Below are positions 1 to 7,621 of a DNA stretch of 53,332 nucleotides, one piece after another. Origin of the DNA: Taibaiella sp. (GTDB taxonomy: Bacteria; Bacteroidota; Bacteroidia; Chitinophagales; Chitinophagaceae); contig JAIOYR010000018.1 of the NCBI GenBank assembly GCA_021740995.1, positions 1 through 53,332 on the forward strand, read 5' to 3'. The notes under the pieces are model-generated. The model worked only from the letters and a program-made list of their open reading frames with translations, searched no databases and had not been told where the DNA came from. Each line of letters begins with the position of its first letter. Positions within the stretch are counted from its first letter, which is position 1. The position numbers and the translations under genes are program-made.

Positions 1-64
1 AAAGCTAACAGCAACACAAACGCAGACAGTAAATGGTGGCGGACCAGGTCTTGTACTTCAGTAA
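1..64 (+). CDS. RiPP precursor peptide, copy 1 (5' end outside window)
   Basis: By alignment with the other copies the window opens on the last base of codon 2, so only ATG-AA is missing. The visible part reads KLTATQTQTVNGG followed by the core GPGLVLQ and TAA at 62-64. The leader ends in Gly-Gly, the normal cleavage site for C39-peptidase ABC exporters such as the one encoded at 5435. It belongs to the LVLQ core class, like the copy at 2808. The 54-nt spacer behind it is almost identical to the spacer behind 2808, which shows a recent segmental duplication. The array probably continues to the left of the window. Confidence 0.75.
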   Translation, partial: KLTATQTQTVNGGGPGLVLQ

Positions 65-118
65 GCCGGCAATATCAGTAGTCAATTTCTTTTCTAACAT
101 TCAAAAAAATCAAACAAA

Positions 119-181
119 ATGAAAAAGCTAACAGCAACAGAAACACAGACAGTAAACGGCGGCGGATTAAAGTTCAACTAA
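119..181 (+). CDS. RiPP precursor peptide, copy 2 (20 aa)
   Basis: A 20-codon ORF with leader MKKLTATETQTVNGG and a predicted five-residue core GLKFN. It is far below usual gene-calling limits. Support comes from five intact copies with the same leader, from ATG placed directly behind the same A-rich stretch (TCAAACAAA) in each copy, and from the linked C39 exporter. The core contains no Cys, Ser, Thr, Asp or Glu, so lanthionine, lasso or ester chemistry on the core is excluded. The only carboxylate in the core is the C-terminus. Product function is unknown; a secreted signal peptide or a small modified peptide is the likeliest reading. Confidence 0.8.
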   Translation: MKKLTATETQTVNGGGLKFN

Positions 182-230
182 TCGCCGGTAATTCAAACAA
201 CATTTTTAAACACTCAAAAAATCAAACAAA

Positions 231-293
231 ATGAAAAAGCTAACAGCAACACAAACGCAGACAGTAAACGGTGGCGGATTGAAATTCAACTAA
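231..293 (+). CDS. RiPP precursor peptide, copy 3 (20 aa)
   Basis: Same architecture as copy 2. The leader has Gln at position 8 (TATQTQT) and the predicted core is again GLKFN. Codon differences from copy 2 in the core (TTG AAA against TTA AAG) are synonymous, so the core is held at the protein level while the DNA drifts. That is evidence for translation and selection. It is the last copy of the left array; a hairpin follows at 329-352, then the kinase gene. Confidence 0.8.
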   Translation: MKKLTATQTQTVNGGGLKFN

Positions 294-328
294 ATCACAC
301 CTTTAGTCTGGGACCAAAACGGAATCAC

Positions 329-358
329 GAAGCCTCGCACCAGCTTGGCTTCTTTTCC
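329..358 (+). terminator. Probable terminator of the left precursor array
   Basis: Perfect 6-bp arms GAAGCC (329-334) and GGCTTC (347-352) with a 12-nt loop, followed by TTTTCC. The stem is short, so termination may be partial. It separates the left precursor array from the kinase gene, which has its own promoter element at 533. Confidence 0.5.
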
Positions 359-532
359 ATGTATATGTACCTGTTTTACCAGATAATTCATCCATATGTT
401 TTTATATTCTAATTATATAATTTTGACACTTCCTCTTTTCATATGTAGTCTCTGCCCTATTTTACATTATCCTGATTTTCGGGGAGTCAAAAATACCGCA
501 TACGCGTTCCCTGAGAGGGGGCAAATTATTAC

Positions 533-540
533 TACTTTTG
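533..540 (+). promoter_or_regulatory. -7 promoter element TACTTTTG for the TPR kinase
   Basis: Exact match to the Bacteroidota -7 consensus TAnnTTTG, 29 nt before the ATG at 570. I do not see a clear -33 TTG. Its position downstream of the longest possible start (396) is the main reason for choosing 570 as the real start. Confidence 0.55.
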
Positions 541-569
541 GACACATAAAAATATCTTTTCGAACAATT

Positions 570-2594
570 ATGAAGTATTTTTTGCTGCTATGCATTTTGC
601 TGCCATCGTCTTTGCTGGCGCGAAAAAAAACAGGACAAGAGAAAATAGATTCACTGGTGAACTTGCTGCCCGGCATGAAAGAGGATAGCAATAAGGTGAC
701 CGTATTGAGCAGTATTGCATTTTTGAATTGCAATTTCAACCCGGATATGGGGGTTGAGTTTGGAGAGAAGGCAGTAGAACTTGCAAAGACAATCAACTGG
801 AAACCCGGACTGGCCTATGCTTACAATTGTATAGGTGCCAACTACCAAATTGCTGGCAAAAGCGAATTGGCGATGACAATGTTTGATCGCTCATTGAAAA
901 TCTATGAAGAGCTGGAAGATAAGGATAACATGGCTATGATACAGGGTAATATGGCTTTGTCTTATGCGTCAGTAGGTAACAATGTCAAGAGTTTGGAAAT
1001 AATGCATAAAACGCTGATGATTTATGAAGAATTAGATAATAAAAAAGGAATAGCTCGTATGCATGCAAATATTGGTAAGCTATACGATGAGCAGAAAAAC
1101 TATAGCAAAGCACTGTATCACGACACGCTTGCTTTGGCAATATTTCAGAATATGAGAAATAGAGTGAGTGTGGCAGGTTTGCTGGTAAACCTTGGCAATG
1201 TGTATAGTTCATTAGGAAATCATGATAAGGGGATTATATATTTATCAGAAGCTTTATCGATTTATGATAGCACTGGCAACAAAAATGGAATAGCAAGAGT
1301 GCTACTAAATATCAGTACAGTCTATTCCGCAGAAAAAGATCCATACAAAGCGCTCGAATTTCAGTTTAGGGCATTAAAGATGTACGAAGAAATGGGGCAT
1401 GAATTAGGCATCGCCTTATCTGAGCTGAATATAGCTGCCTTTTATGGAGATATTGCTGAAGATGCTGCCGAAATTAAAGCATCATCAATAGTGCCTGCTA
1501 GTAGAAACGCTTGTTTAAAGCTCACTGTGCTGCATGCCCGGAAAGGAATTGACATACTTATAAAAAACAATAACCTGAATGAGCTTGCGTCTGCCTACAA
1601 GTTGATGGCTGATGCGGAGCGATTATTGGGCAACTATAAAGTGGCTTTAGAGAACTACTTAAAATACAGCAAACTCAACGACTCCATTTTTTCGATTGAA
1701 AGCAACAAGAAAATACAAAACCTCGAAAATCAGCGCGAACTTGACCTGAAAGAGAGCAGAATAAAAATACTATCGCAGGAGAACAATATGAAAGACCTGA
1801 GAGCCGCCAGAGATAAGCAGACCCGCAGGGCATTGGTAGGTGGAATAGGTATGGTGGTAGTTATTGCTGTCTCTCTGGTGATGTACTATGTGCGCAAGCA
1901 ACGGAATGATAAGCTGATAGCAAATGAACGTATAAATACATTGCTGAAAGAGCAGGAACTACAATCTGTAAGCAGTATGCTGGAAGTGCAGGAGCAGGAG
2001 CGAAAACGCATAGCCGGCGATCTACATGATCGTCTGGGCAGCATGCTGTCTACAGTAAAGCTGTATTTCAATACTGTAGAGGAGCAGATAGATAACCTGA
2101 AATCGCAAAACAAGGAGCAATACCACAAGGCTACTGCGCTGCTGGATGAGGCATGTGATGAAGTAAGGAAGATATCGCACAACCTGGTATCGGGTGAGTT
2201 GGTGAAATTCGGACTGGTATCAGCACTCAATCAGCTGAAAAATACTATTGAAGATACCGGTAAAATGAAAATGAATGTATTTGCCTTTGGCATGGAGGAG
2301 CGACTGGACAGTACTATGGAAATATCGCTATACAGGGTAGTGCAGGAGCTGATGAATAATATGCTGAAACATGCAAAAGCCACCGAGGTAACTATTCAGC
2401 TAAACAGGGTAGATGACAACCTGAATATAATGGTAGAAGACAATGGTGTGGGATTTGATGTAGCTGCCGTACTGGCGAAAGACGGGATGGGGCTAAGGAA
2501 TATGGAAACACGTGTGAAAAAGATGCAGGGAGTTATTTCAATCGATTCGGGAAAGGGCAGAGGCACTACCACCATAATTGATATTCCTGTGTAA
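570..2594 (+). CDS. TPR-containing sensor histidine kinase (HisKA_3 / NarX-like type), embedded in the precursor array
   Basis: 674 aa from the ATG at 570; a longer frame from 396 is rejected because it crosses the promoter and lacks the signal peptide at its start. Residues 1-17 form a signal peptide (MKYFLLLCILLPSSLLA). About seven tetratricopeptide repeats with a 40-residue period fill residues 40-375, followed by a coiled coil and one membrane helix at 421-441. The cytoplasmic part has the HisKA_3 phospho-acceptor H486 in ERKRIAGDLHDRLGS and an HATPase_c domain (N box ELMNNMLKHA, then GVGFD and GMGLRN). The TPR domain should therefore be periplasmic. TPR kinases of this kind usually work with LuxR-type response regulators; none lies nearby. 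Its position between two precursor arrays suggests, but does not prove, that it senses the exported peptides. Confidence 0.9.
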   Translation: MKYFLLLCILLPSSLLARKKTGQEKIDSLVNLLPGMKEDSNKVTVLSSIAFLNCNFNPDMGVEFGEKAVELAKTINWKPGLAYAYNCIGANYQIAGKSELAMTMFDRSLKIYEELEDKDNMAMIQGNMALSYASVGNNVKSLEIMHKTLMIYEELDNKKGIARMHANIGKLYDEQKNYSKALYHDTLALAIFQNMRNRVSVAGLLVNLGNVYSSLGNHDKGIIYLSEALSIYDSTGNKNGIARVLLNISTVYSAEKDPYKALEFQFRALKMYEEMGHELGIALSELNIAAFYGDIAEDAAEIKASSIVPASRNACLKLTVLHARKGIDILIKNNNLNELASAYKLMADAERLLGNYKVALENYLKYSKLNDSIFSIESNKKIQNLENQRELDLKESRIKILSQENNMKDLRAARDKQTRRALVGGIGMVVVIAVSLVMYYVRKQRNDKLIANERINTLLKEQELQSVSSMLEVQEQERKRIAGDLHDRLGSMLSTVKLYFNTVEEQIDNLKSQNKEQYHKATALLDEACDEVRKISHNLVSGELVKFGLVSALNQLKNTIEDTGKMKMNVFAFGMEERLDSTMEISLYRVVQELMNNMLKHAKATEVTIQLNRVDDNLNIMVEDNGVGFDVAAVLAKDGMGLRNMETRVKKMQGVISIDSGKGRGTTTIIDIPV

Positions 2595-2726
2595 ATATCA
2601 TTTTCTAACCAGGGTACTATCTCAGACCAAATCCTTTAATTACCAGGCTGCCTGTCTATTGCCATCTCGTGGAAGGCCCAATGATATCCCTGAAAACCGT
2701 TAGATAAAAATCATCAATTACAGTTA

Positions 2727-2757
2727 TTGCTCAAGGCCCCTTGCTGCCGCATCTTTG
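2727..2757 (+). promoter_or_regulatory. Promoter of the right precursor array
   Basis: TTG at 2727-2729, a 20-nt spacer and CATCTTTG at 2750-2757. This fits the Bacteroidota -33 TTG / -7 TAnnTTTG arrangement with one mismatch (C for the first T). The inferred start near 2762 leaves a 5' leader of about 45 nt before the ATG at 2808. The rest of the 2595-2807 gap shows no gene. Confidence 0.55.
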
Positions 2758-2807
2758 TGTCATCAAAACAAGCAAATATTTTTTTCACTTTTCAAAAACC
2801 AAACAAA

Positions 2808-2876
2808 ATGAAAAAGCTAACAGCAACAGAAACACAGACAGTAAATGGTGGCGGACCAGGTCTTGTACTTCAGTAA
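2808..2876 (+). CDS. RiPP precursor peptide, copy 4 (22 aa)
   Basis: 22 codons: leader MKKLTATETQTVNGG and a predicted seven-residue core GPGLVLQ. The core is identical to copy 1, and the downstream spacer is also nearly identical to the one behind copy 1. It is the first gene after the promoter at 2727-2757. The core lacks acidic, hydroxyl and thiol residues and ends in Gln. Confidence 0.8.
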   Translation: MKKLTATETQTVNGGGPGLVLQ

Positions 2877-2930
2877 GCCGGCAATATCAGTAGTCAATTT
2901 CTTTTCTAACATTCAAAAAAATCAAACAAA

Positions 2931-2993
2931 ATGAAAAAGCTAACAGCAACAGAAATACAGACAGTAAACGGTGGTGGAGTAAGGTTCAATTAA
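2931..2993 (+). CDS. RiPP precursor peptide, copy 5 (20 aa)
   Basis: Leader as in the other copies except Ile for Thr at position 9 (TATEIQT), GG cleavage site and predicted core GVRFN. Relative to GLKFN the changes are Leu to Val and Lys to Arg, both conservative. The pattern Gly-hydrophobic-basic-Phe-Asn is therefore a constrained core class distinct from the PG-hydrophobic-hydrophobic-Leu-Gln class. Confidence 0.8.
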   Translation: MKKLTATEIQTVNGGGVRFN

Positions 2994-3020
2994 TTTTTCG
3001 CCTCCCAATCTTTCACAAGT

Positions 3021-3086
3021 AAAAAGCCAACAGCAACAGAAACACAGACAGTAAACGGCGGCGAACCCGGAATTATTCTACAATAA
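3021..3086 (+). pseudogene. Decayed RiPP precursor, copy 6 (start codon lost)
   Basis: The frame KKPTATETQTVNGG followed by EPGIILQ and TAA matches the other copies, but the codon before it is AGT, and no ATG, GTG or TTG occurs in frame back to the TAA at 2991. The A-rich block normally before the ATG is missing and the spacer is only 27 nt, so a small deletion removed the initiation region. The core class is the Leu-Gln type, with Glu in place of the third Gly and Leu to Pro in the leader. Expression is unlikely unless a non-standard start is used. Confidence 0.7.
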
Positions 3087-3122
3087 TTTGTACAGCCGGA
3101 GATTCGTTTCACTGATTTGAAT

Positions 3123-3148
3123 AAAGGACTGGCACCTGCCGGTCTTTT
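3123..3148 (+). terminator. Terminator between precursor array and biosynthetic operon
   Basis: Hairpin with core arms GACTGGC and GCCGGTC (one G-T pair), loop ACCT, flanked by AAAG before and TTTT behind. It is a good intrinsic terminator. It implies that precursors and the maturation/export operon are separately transcribed, which fits the higher dose needed for precursors. Confidence 0.75.
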
Positions 3149-3263
3149 ATGGTGTGGTCAGATCTTTACCTACTTTTATGTCATTAGGCTTTTCTCCTTG
3201 TTTTTGTTTATTTGCACCCAACAATACTCTATATTTTAATACAGTAACAAAACTATTAGAAGC

Positions 3264-5438
3264 ATGAATCCACTTTTAGGCATTATAGGTAATCCAAAAC
3301 AAGGTAATATAGCGGCAAGCAACACTATATGTTTTGATGTGTTACGGCGCAAATTTCCTTCTGCTATTGTCAACGCAGGTAGTATCGATTTGGGCTCACT
3401 GGAAATGCTTGGCGATTTACAAAGCGCTACAAAAGGTGATGATGCTTTGTATTTTTATGGAGAGTTGTTTAACAGTAATGAACTAGCCGCAATAACATCA
3501 TTAACACCATCGGCAGAAAATGCCAGTCTCGTTCTGGCACTTATATCTGCAAAAGGAGTTGATGCTGTGAAGCTGGTCAACGGCCAGTTTGTGATTATCT
3601 ATTATCAGAAGGCTCAAAACAGGATTAGCATTATCAGCGACCATATGGGCGTACAGCAGTTGTTATACTATTGCAACGAGGAAATGTTTCTTTTTGGCTC
3701 TGAAGTAAAACTAATGATGACACATCCCGGCTGCCCTAAAGGAATAGACTGGGCTACCGCGCTCAGGCGACCACAACCACAGATTGCCCTTGCCAGCTAT
3801 AAAAGCCACGATACCTGGTTCAAAGGGATAAATCTGCTGCCTGAAGGAAGTATGTTGCAGATAGACCTGTTAACCTTTAAAACCAATATAAAGAGCTATT
3901 GGAAACCACAGGACACACAACCGGCAGCAAACGACACACGCACCGCAGAGCAGGTGATGGAGCAATATGCTGCCTTGCTGGAAAATGCTGTGAAAGTAAG
4001 GATGGAAGACAATGGTACCACCCACTCCTTGCTCAGTGGCGGGCTGGATTCTTCTGCTATATGTAGTCTTGCTGCACGAAATGGCATTGTGGAAACATTC
4101 TCTATCATCAACCAGACAACAATGCTGGAAGACACTACTTCTTACTGTGCAAAAATGGCTGCCGAGATGAACTTCGATAACAAACAGTTTCTCATTCCTT
4201 ATCACCGGCTGTGCTTCAATGCAGACCTTTGGAAGCAGCGTGTGTGGCGGGCCGAGTCGCCGGTAAATCATACAGACTCGCTTACCAAAACACTACTGCA
4301 CTATGCAATAAGAAAAGCTAACCCTGAAGTAAAAAATCTGCTCACCGGCACCGGCAGCGACCAGATGAATGGCGGGCTGGTAGGCTATATAGCTCAGGTA
4401 ACTGACGACCCAAACCAGACTTGGGACAACTTTCAGAATGAAATACTGGATGTAGAACGCCGAACACTTATAGCCAGAAGCGAGGACTCGTTATGGCAAT
4501 GCAGAAAGTTTGTGAGCCGGGATTTTCTTTCAACCATTTCGGGTAAAGAAATTGAAAAAAATCCATGGATGATCTATGTAGACGGATGCACACACTCTGA
4601 AGCCTATAGCCTGCTTTGGGATGAGCAGCGGGCTTCCGCATCTCATGGCCATATCACCCGCTACCCCTTTCTCGACTATCGCATAGCCGAGTTTATAGCC
4701 GCAGTACCTGAACGGCTGCATAAAGACCTGTTTATAGATAAGCGCATACTCAGAGAGCCCTCCAAACATTTTCTGCCAGACTATATTGTGAACAAGCCCA
4801 AAATGCCCTACAATCTGCCTGAATATGACTTCAGGGCAGAGCTATATGCATTCCTTACAGCAGACGGGCCTGATTCGCTGTTTATTGCTGCTTTTGGCGA
4901 TATAGATACTCCCCATCCGGTGATAGACAAAAAGATGCTGTATAGCAGGATTCAGGCATTGCGCCAAAACCCCGAAATACTGGAATGGCTCAATATCATG
5001 CACATCATCAACCTAGGCCTGCTGGAGCAACTGGCAGAAAAAAACGAGCAGGATCTCAATTATGAAGCATTGTTGGAGGTGCCGGCACATATTGAATTTG
5101 ATGAGCCGGAATCTGCTATTGTCAAGCTTAGGAAGGAACTGGATGTTTTGACCACTGATGAAATGCTGGACCTGCCTTTAAAGTTTGCAGAGAATTGCTC
5201 CCTTTTGCTTGATACCAAGACCAATAAATATTATCTTTCGAAAAGAAATAACATTACCTACGAAATTGATGAAGAATACAAACATTGGAAACAATTTCTG
5301 ATGGCTGTAGACAATAAGCTGAGTGCACACCAGGTGCTGCAGGCAACAGGCTTGCAGTATGTGGATATAGAGGAGTTCTTCATGATCTCTTTAAAAGAAC
5401 AAATACTGGTAACCAACGATAAAAAGACAGGGTATTGA
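3264..5438 (+). CDS. Asparagine-synthetase-like RiPP enzyme with C-terminal RRE (PqqD-like) domain
   Basis: 724 aa. Residues 1-210 resemble the AsnB glutaminase fold, but the N-terminus is MNPLLGIIGN, without the Cys2 nucleophile, so ammonia cannot be made from glutamine. This is shared with lasso-peptide cyclases and beta-lactam synthetases. The synthetase domain has the PP-loop SGGLDSS at 258-264, the second ATP motif TGTGSDQMNGG at 361-371, RYPFLD near 466 and KRILREPSKHFLP near 493. Residues about 640-718 look like a PqqD/RRE winged helix, which normally binds RiPP leaders. The enzyme should adenylate a carboxylate and form an amide on the linked precursors. Since the cores have no Asp or Glu, the target is probably the C-terminal carboxylate, or a leader Glu. 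First gene of an operon: its stop TGA overlaps the TTG start of the exporter. Confidence 0.85.
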   Translation: MNPLLGIIGNPKQGNIAASNTICFDVLRRKFPSAIVNAGSIDLGSLEMLGDLQSATKGDDALYFYGELFNSNELAAITSLTPSAENASLVLALISAKGVDAVKLVNGQFVIIYYQKAQNRISIISDHMGVQQLLYYCNEEMFLFGSEVKLMMTHPGCPKGIDWATALRRPQPQIALASYKSHDTWFKGINLLPEGSMLQIDLLTFKTNIKSYWKPQDTQPAANDTRTAEQVMEQYAALLENAVKVRMEDNGTTHSLLSGGLDSSAICSLAARNGIVETFSIINQTTMLEDTTSYCAKMAAEMNFDNKQFLIPYHRLCFNADLWKQRVWRAESPVNHTDSLTKTLLHYAIRKANPEVKNLLTGTGSDQMNGGLVGYIAQVTDDPNQTWDNFQNEILDVERRTLIARSEDSLWQCRKFVSRDFLSTISGKEIEKNPWMIYVDGCTHSEAYSLLWDEQRASASHGHITRYPFLDYRIAEFIAAVPERLHKDLFIDKRILREPSKHFLPDYIVNKPKMPYNLPEYDFRAELYAFLTADGPDSLFIAAFGDIDTPHPVIDKKMLYSRIQALRQNPEILEWLNIMHIINLGLLEQLAEKNEQDLNYEALLEVPAHIEFDEPESAIVKLRKELDVLTTDEMLDLPLKFAENCSLLLDTKTNKYYLSKRNNITYEIDEEYKHWKQFLMAVDNKLSAHQVLQATGLQYVDIEEFFMISLKEQILVTNDKKTGY

Positions 5439-7621
5439 GAACGAAAAAAAGTTTTCCCTTTATTCAGCAGCGTGCCATGATGGATTGTGGCACTACCTGT
5501 CTTGCTATGATATTTAAGTATTATGGCTACTACAATATTCAGACCTTGTTATCTAAGCTGGGTGAAGTATCTACTGAAGGTGTGAGCCTGTATAGTCTCA
5601 TAGATGTAGCAGAGCAGTTTGGGTTCAAGGCCGAGGCATATGAGATGACTTACGAATACCTGCCGCAGATAACATTGCCCTGTATTGCGCATTACAACGG
5701 AGTGCACTTCATAGTAGTGTATAAGGTTACTGACGAGTATGTCTGGACCGCCAACCCTGCTTATGGAAAAGAAAAACTGAGTAAGGAAGAATTTCTGAAA
5801 AGGTGGAACGGAATCGCCATGTCGATAGAGCCCACGCCTGAGATGTTCAAAAACAAAGACCTCGAAGATTCGGTCATGAAATTTGTCCATGAACGGAAGT
5901 CTTTGTATAAAAAGTTCTATGCCCCTGTACTTTCGTCGCTCAAGAGAATCATCTTTGAAATATTGCTGGCTACGGCGCTGCTGCAGGCGCTGGGACTGGC
6001 TATACCTTTTTTTACACAGACTATTATTGACGATGTATTGGTAAACCAGAACAGCAAATTGCTGGTAGCTATTCTGGCAGGTATGTGTGGTGTGTTTCTT
6101 GTACAGATATTGTTGCTCTATGTAAGGAATATTCTACTAGTACAATTCCGAGTAAATTTTGAGCTCGACTTTTTCAGCCGCTTCTTCAAGCACTTCATAT
6201 CGCTGAAGCAGAAGTATTACGACAGCAACAAGCGGGAAGATTTTATGACCCGTTTTCAGGAGAACATAACTATACGCCAACTGGTAAACCCTACTGTGCT
6301 GGAAAGCATTATAGACGTACTCTTCGTGTTGCTCTATGTACCAGTGCTTATAGTATTCAATGCCAAGCTGGGGCTGCTTGCTTTGCTCTTTATACTTGTC
6401 TATGCAGGTGTTACTATATACTTTGCCCCTATCATGCGGTCACTTGTATATAAGGTCTTCTACCGCAATATGGATACACTGGGCGAGTTTCTGGATTCGC
6501 TGCTGGGTATCAAGTCAGTAAAACTCCTGGCCATAGAGCAATTCAAATTTTGGCAGTGGAAAAACAAATACAAGAAGACACTCAATGTGGTGCTGGAGTC
6601 TGAGAAGAAGGGTATTATACTTCACTCTGTACAGCGCAGTATTTATTTTGTAAGTCAGGTGGCCATCTTTTGGGTAGGTGGCTACATGACCCTGCACAAT
6701 GAGATAACAATAGGTCAATACCTTTCTATCACCGCCATATTCATGCTCATTCTCAACTCGCTCAATAATCTCTCTTCTATATGGTACAACCTTACAGAAC
6801 TGTGGGTGAGTCTGGGCAGGCTGAATGAGGTGCTGCTGCAGGAAACCGAAGACCACTCTGTGCTGAACCTCGCCAATAGTTTTGCAACTGATACCATTAC
6901 TGTTAAAGACCTATCTTTTCGTTATAGCCAGAAGGATGCTAACTATGCCCTAAAGGGTGTGAATTTTTCGCTAAAACAAGGCGAAACAATAGGCATAGTG
7001 GGGAGGAACGGAACTGGTAAAACAACCCTTGTAAAGCTGCTGCTTAATCTGTATCCCGAGTACGAGGGAGAAATACTACTGGGTGGCACAGAGTTGCGCA
7101 AGCTGAACCCTATGGCGGTAAGGAAACGGATATTCCTGTTTCCACAAGACATCTATATTTTCAATGGCACTATAAAGGAAAATATACTGTACGGCAATCT
7201 GAATGCCGACATTGAAGATATAATAGCCGCTGCGAAACTGGCCGGGCTACATGATTTTGTAAAGTCGCAGTACATGGGCTATAACCACAAGCTGGGCGAT
7301 ACTGGGAGCAACCTATCGGGCGGTCAACGGCTGAAGATAGGGTTTGCACGCCTGTTTCTGAGCAACCCGGATGTAATCATACTTGATGAAGCCAGCAGTA
7401 TGCTGGATGTGGAATCGGAGAAACAAATAATGGACAACTTGAAATCGCATTTTAAGGGTAAGACTATCATATCCATTGCTCACCGCATGAATACCCTGAA
7501 AAATGCTGACAGAATCTGGGTAATAGACAAGGGCACAATAGCCGAAGATGGACACCACGATACGCTGATAAAACAAGATGGGTTGTACCGCCAATTTATG
7601 AACACTTATATTGATTTCTGA
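5435..7621 (+). CDS. C39-peptidase ABC exporter (PCAT) for Gly-Gly leader peptides
   Basis: 728 aa, full length for a peptidase-containing ABC transporter. N-terminal peptidase domain: C18 in MMDCGTTCL, H91 in NGVHFIVVY, and Asn107 in ANPAYG where most C39 enzymes have Asp. Membrane domain about 170-470. ATPase: Walker A GRNGTGKTT from 525, LSGGQ at 627-631 and ILDEASSMLD after 648. It should cleave the leaders after GG and export the cores. The start is TTG at 5435, overlapping the upstream TGA (TTGA). It is chosen because the next ATG lies inside the catalytic motif and would delete residues 1-14, including the conserved Gln before the Cys. Its stop overlaps the ATG of the HlyD gene (TGATG), so all three genes are translationally coupled. 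Confidence 0.92.
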   Translation: MRTKKSFPFIQQRAMMDCGTTCLAMIFKYYGYYNIQTLLSKLGEVSTEGVSLYSLIDVAEQFGFKAEAYEMTYEYLPQITLPCIAHYNGVHFIVVYKVTDEYVWTANPAYGKEKLSKEEFLKRWNGIAMSIEPTPEMFKNKDLEDSVMKFVHERKSLYKKFYAPVLSSLKRIIFEILLATALLQALGLAIPFFTQTIIDDVLVNQNSKLLVAILAGMCGVFLVQILLLYVRNILLVQFRVNFELDFFSRFFKHFISLKQKYYDSNKREDFMTRFQENITIRQLVNPTVLESIIDVLFVLLYVPVLIVFNAKLGLLALLFILVYAGVTIYFAPIMRSLVYKVFYRNMDTLGEFLDSLLGIKSVKLLAIEQFKFWQWKNKYKKTLNVVLESEKKGIILHSVQRSIYFVSQVAIFWVGGYMTLHNEITIGQYLSITAIFMLILNSLNNLSSIWYNLTELWVSLGRLNEVLLQETEDHSVLNLANSFATDTITVKDLSFRYSQKDANYALKGVNFSLKQGETIGIVGRNGTGKTTLVKLLLNLYPEYEGEILLGGTELRKLNPMAVRKRIFLFPQDIYIFNGTIKENILYGNLNADIEDIIAAAKLAGLHDFVKSQYMGYNHKLGDTGSNLSGGQRLKIGFARLFLSNPDVIILDEASSMLDVESEKQIMDNLKSHFKGKTIISIAHRMNTLKNADRIWVIDKGTIAEDGHHDTLIKQDGLYRQFMNTYIDF

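Noticed and set aside
396-569. N-terminal extension of the TPR kinase from the ATG at 396.
   Set aside because: It passes through the -7 element at 533-540 and hides a clean signal peptide that begins at 570.
1-3086. The repeated precursor units could be read as a CRISPR-like or simple tandem repeat array.
   Set aside because: Repeats are whole ORFs with start, stop and spacing in frame; the conserved part is coding plus the initiation region, and substitutions are largely synonymous or conservative.
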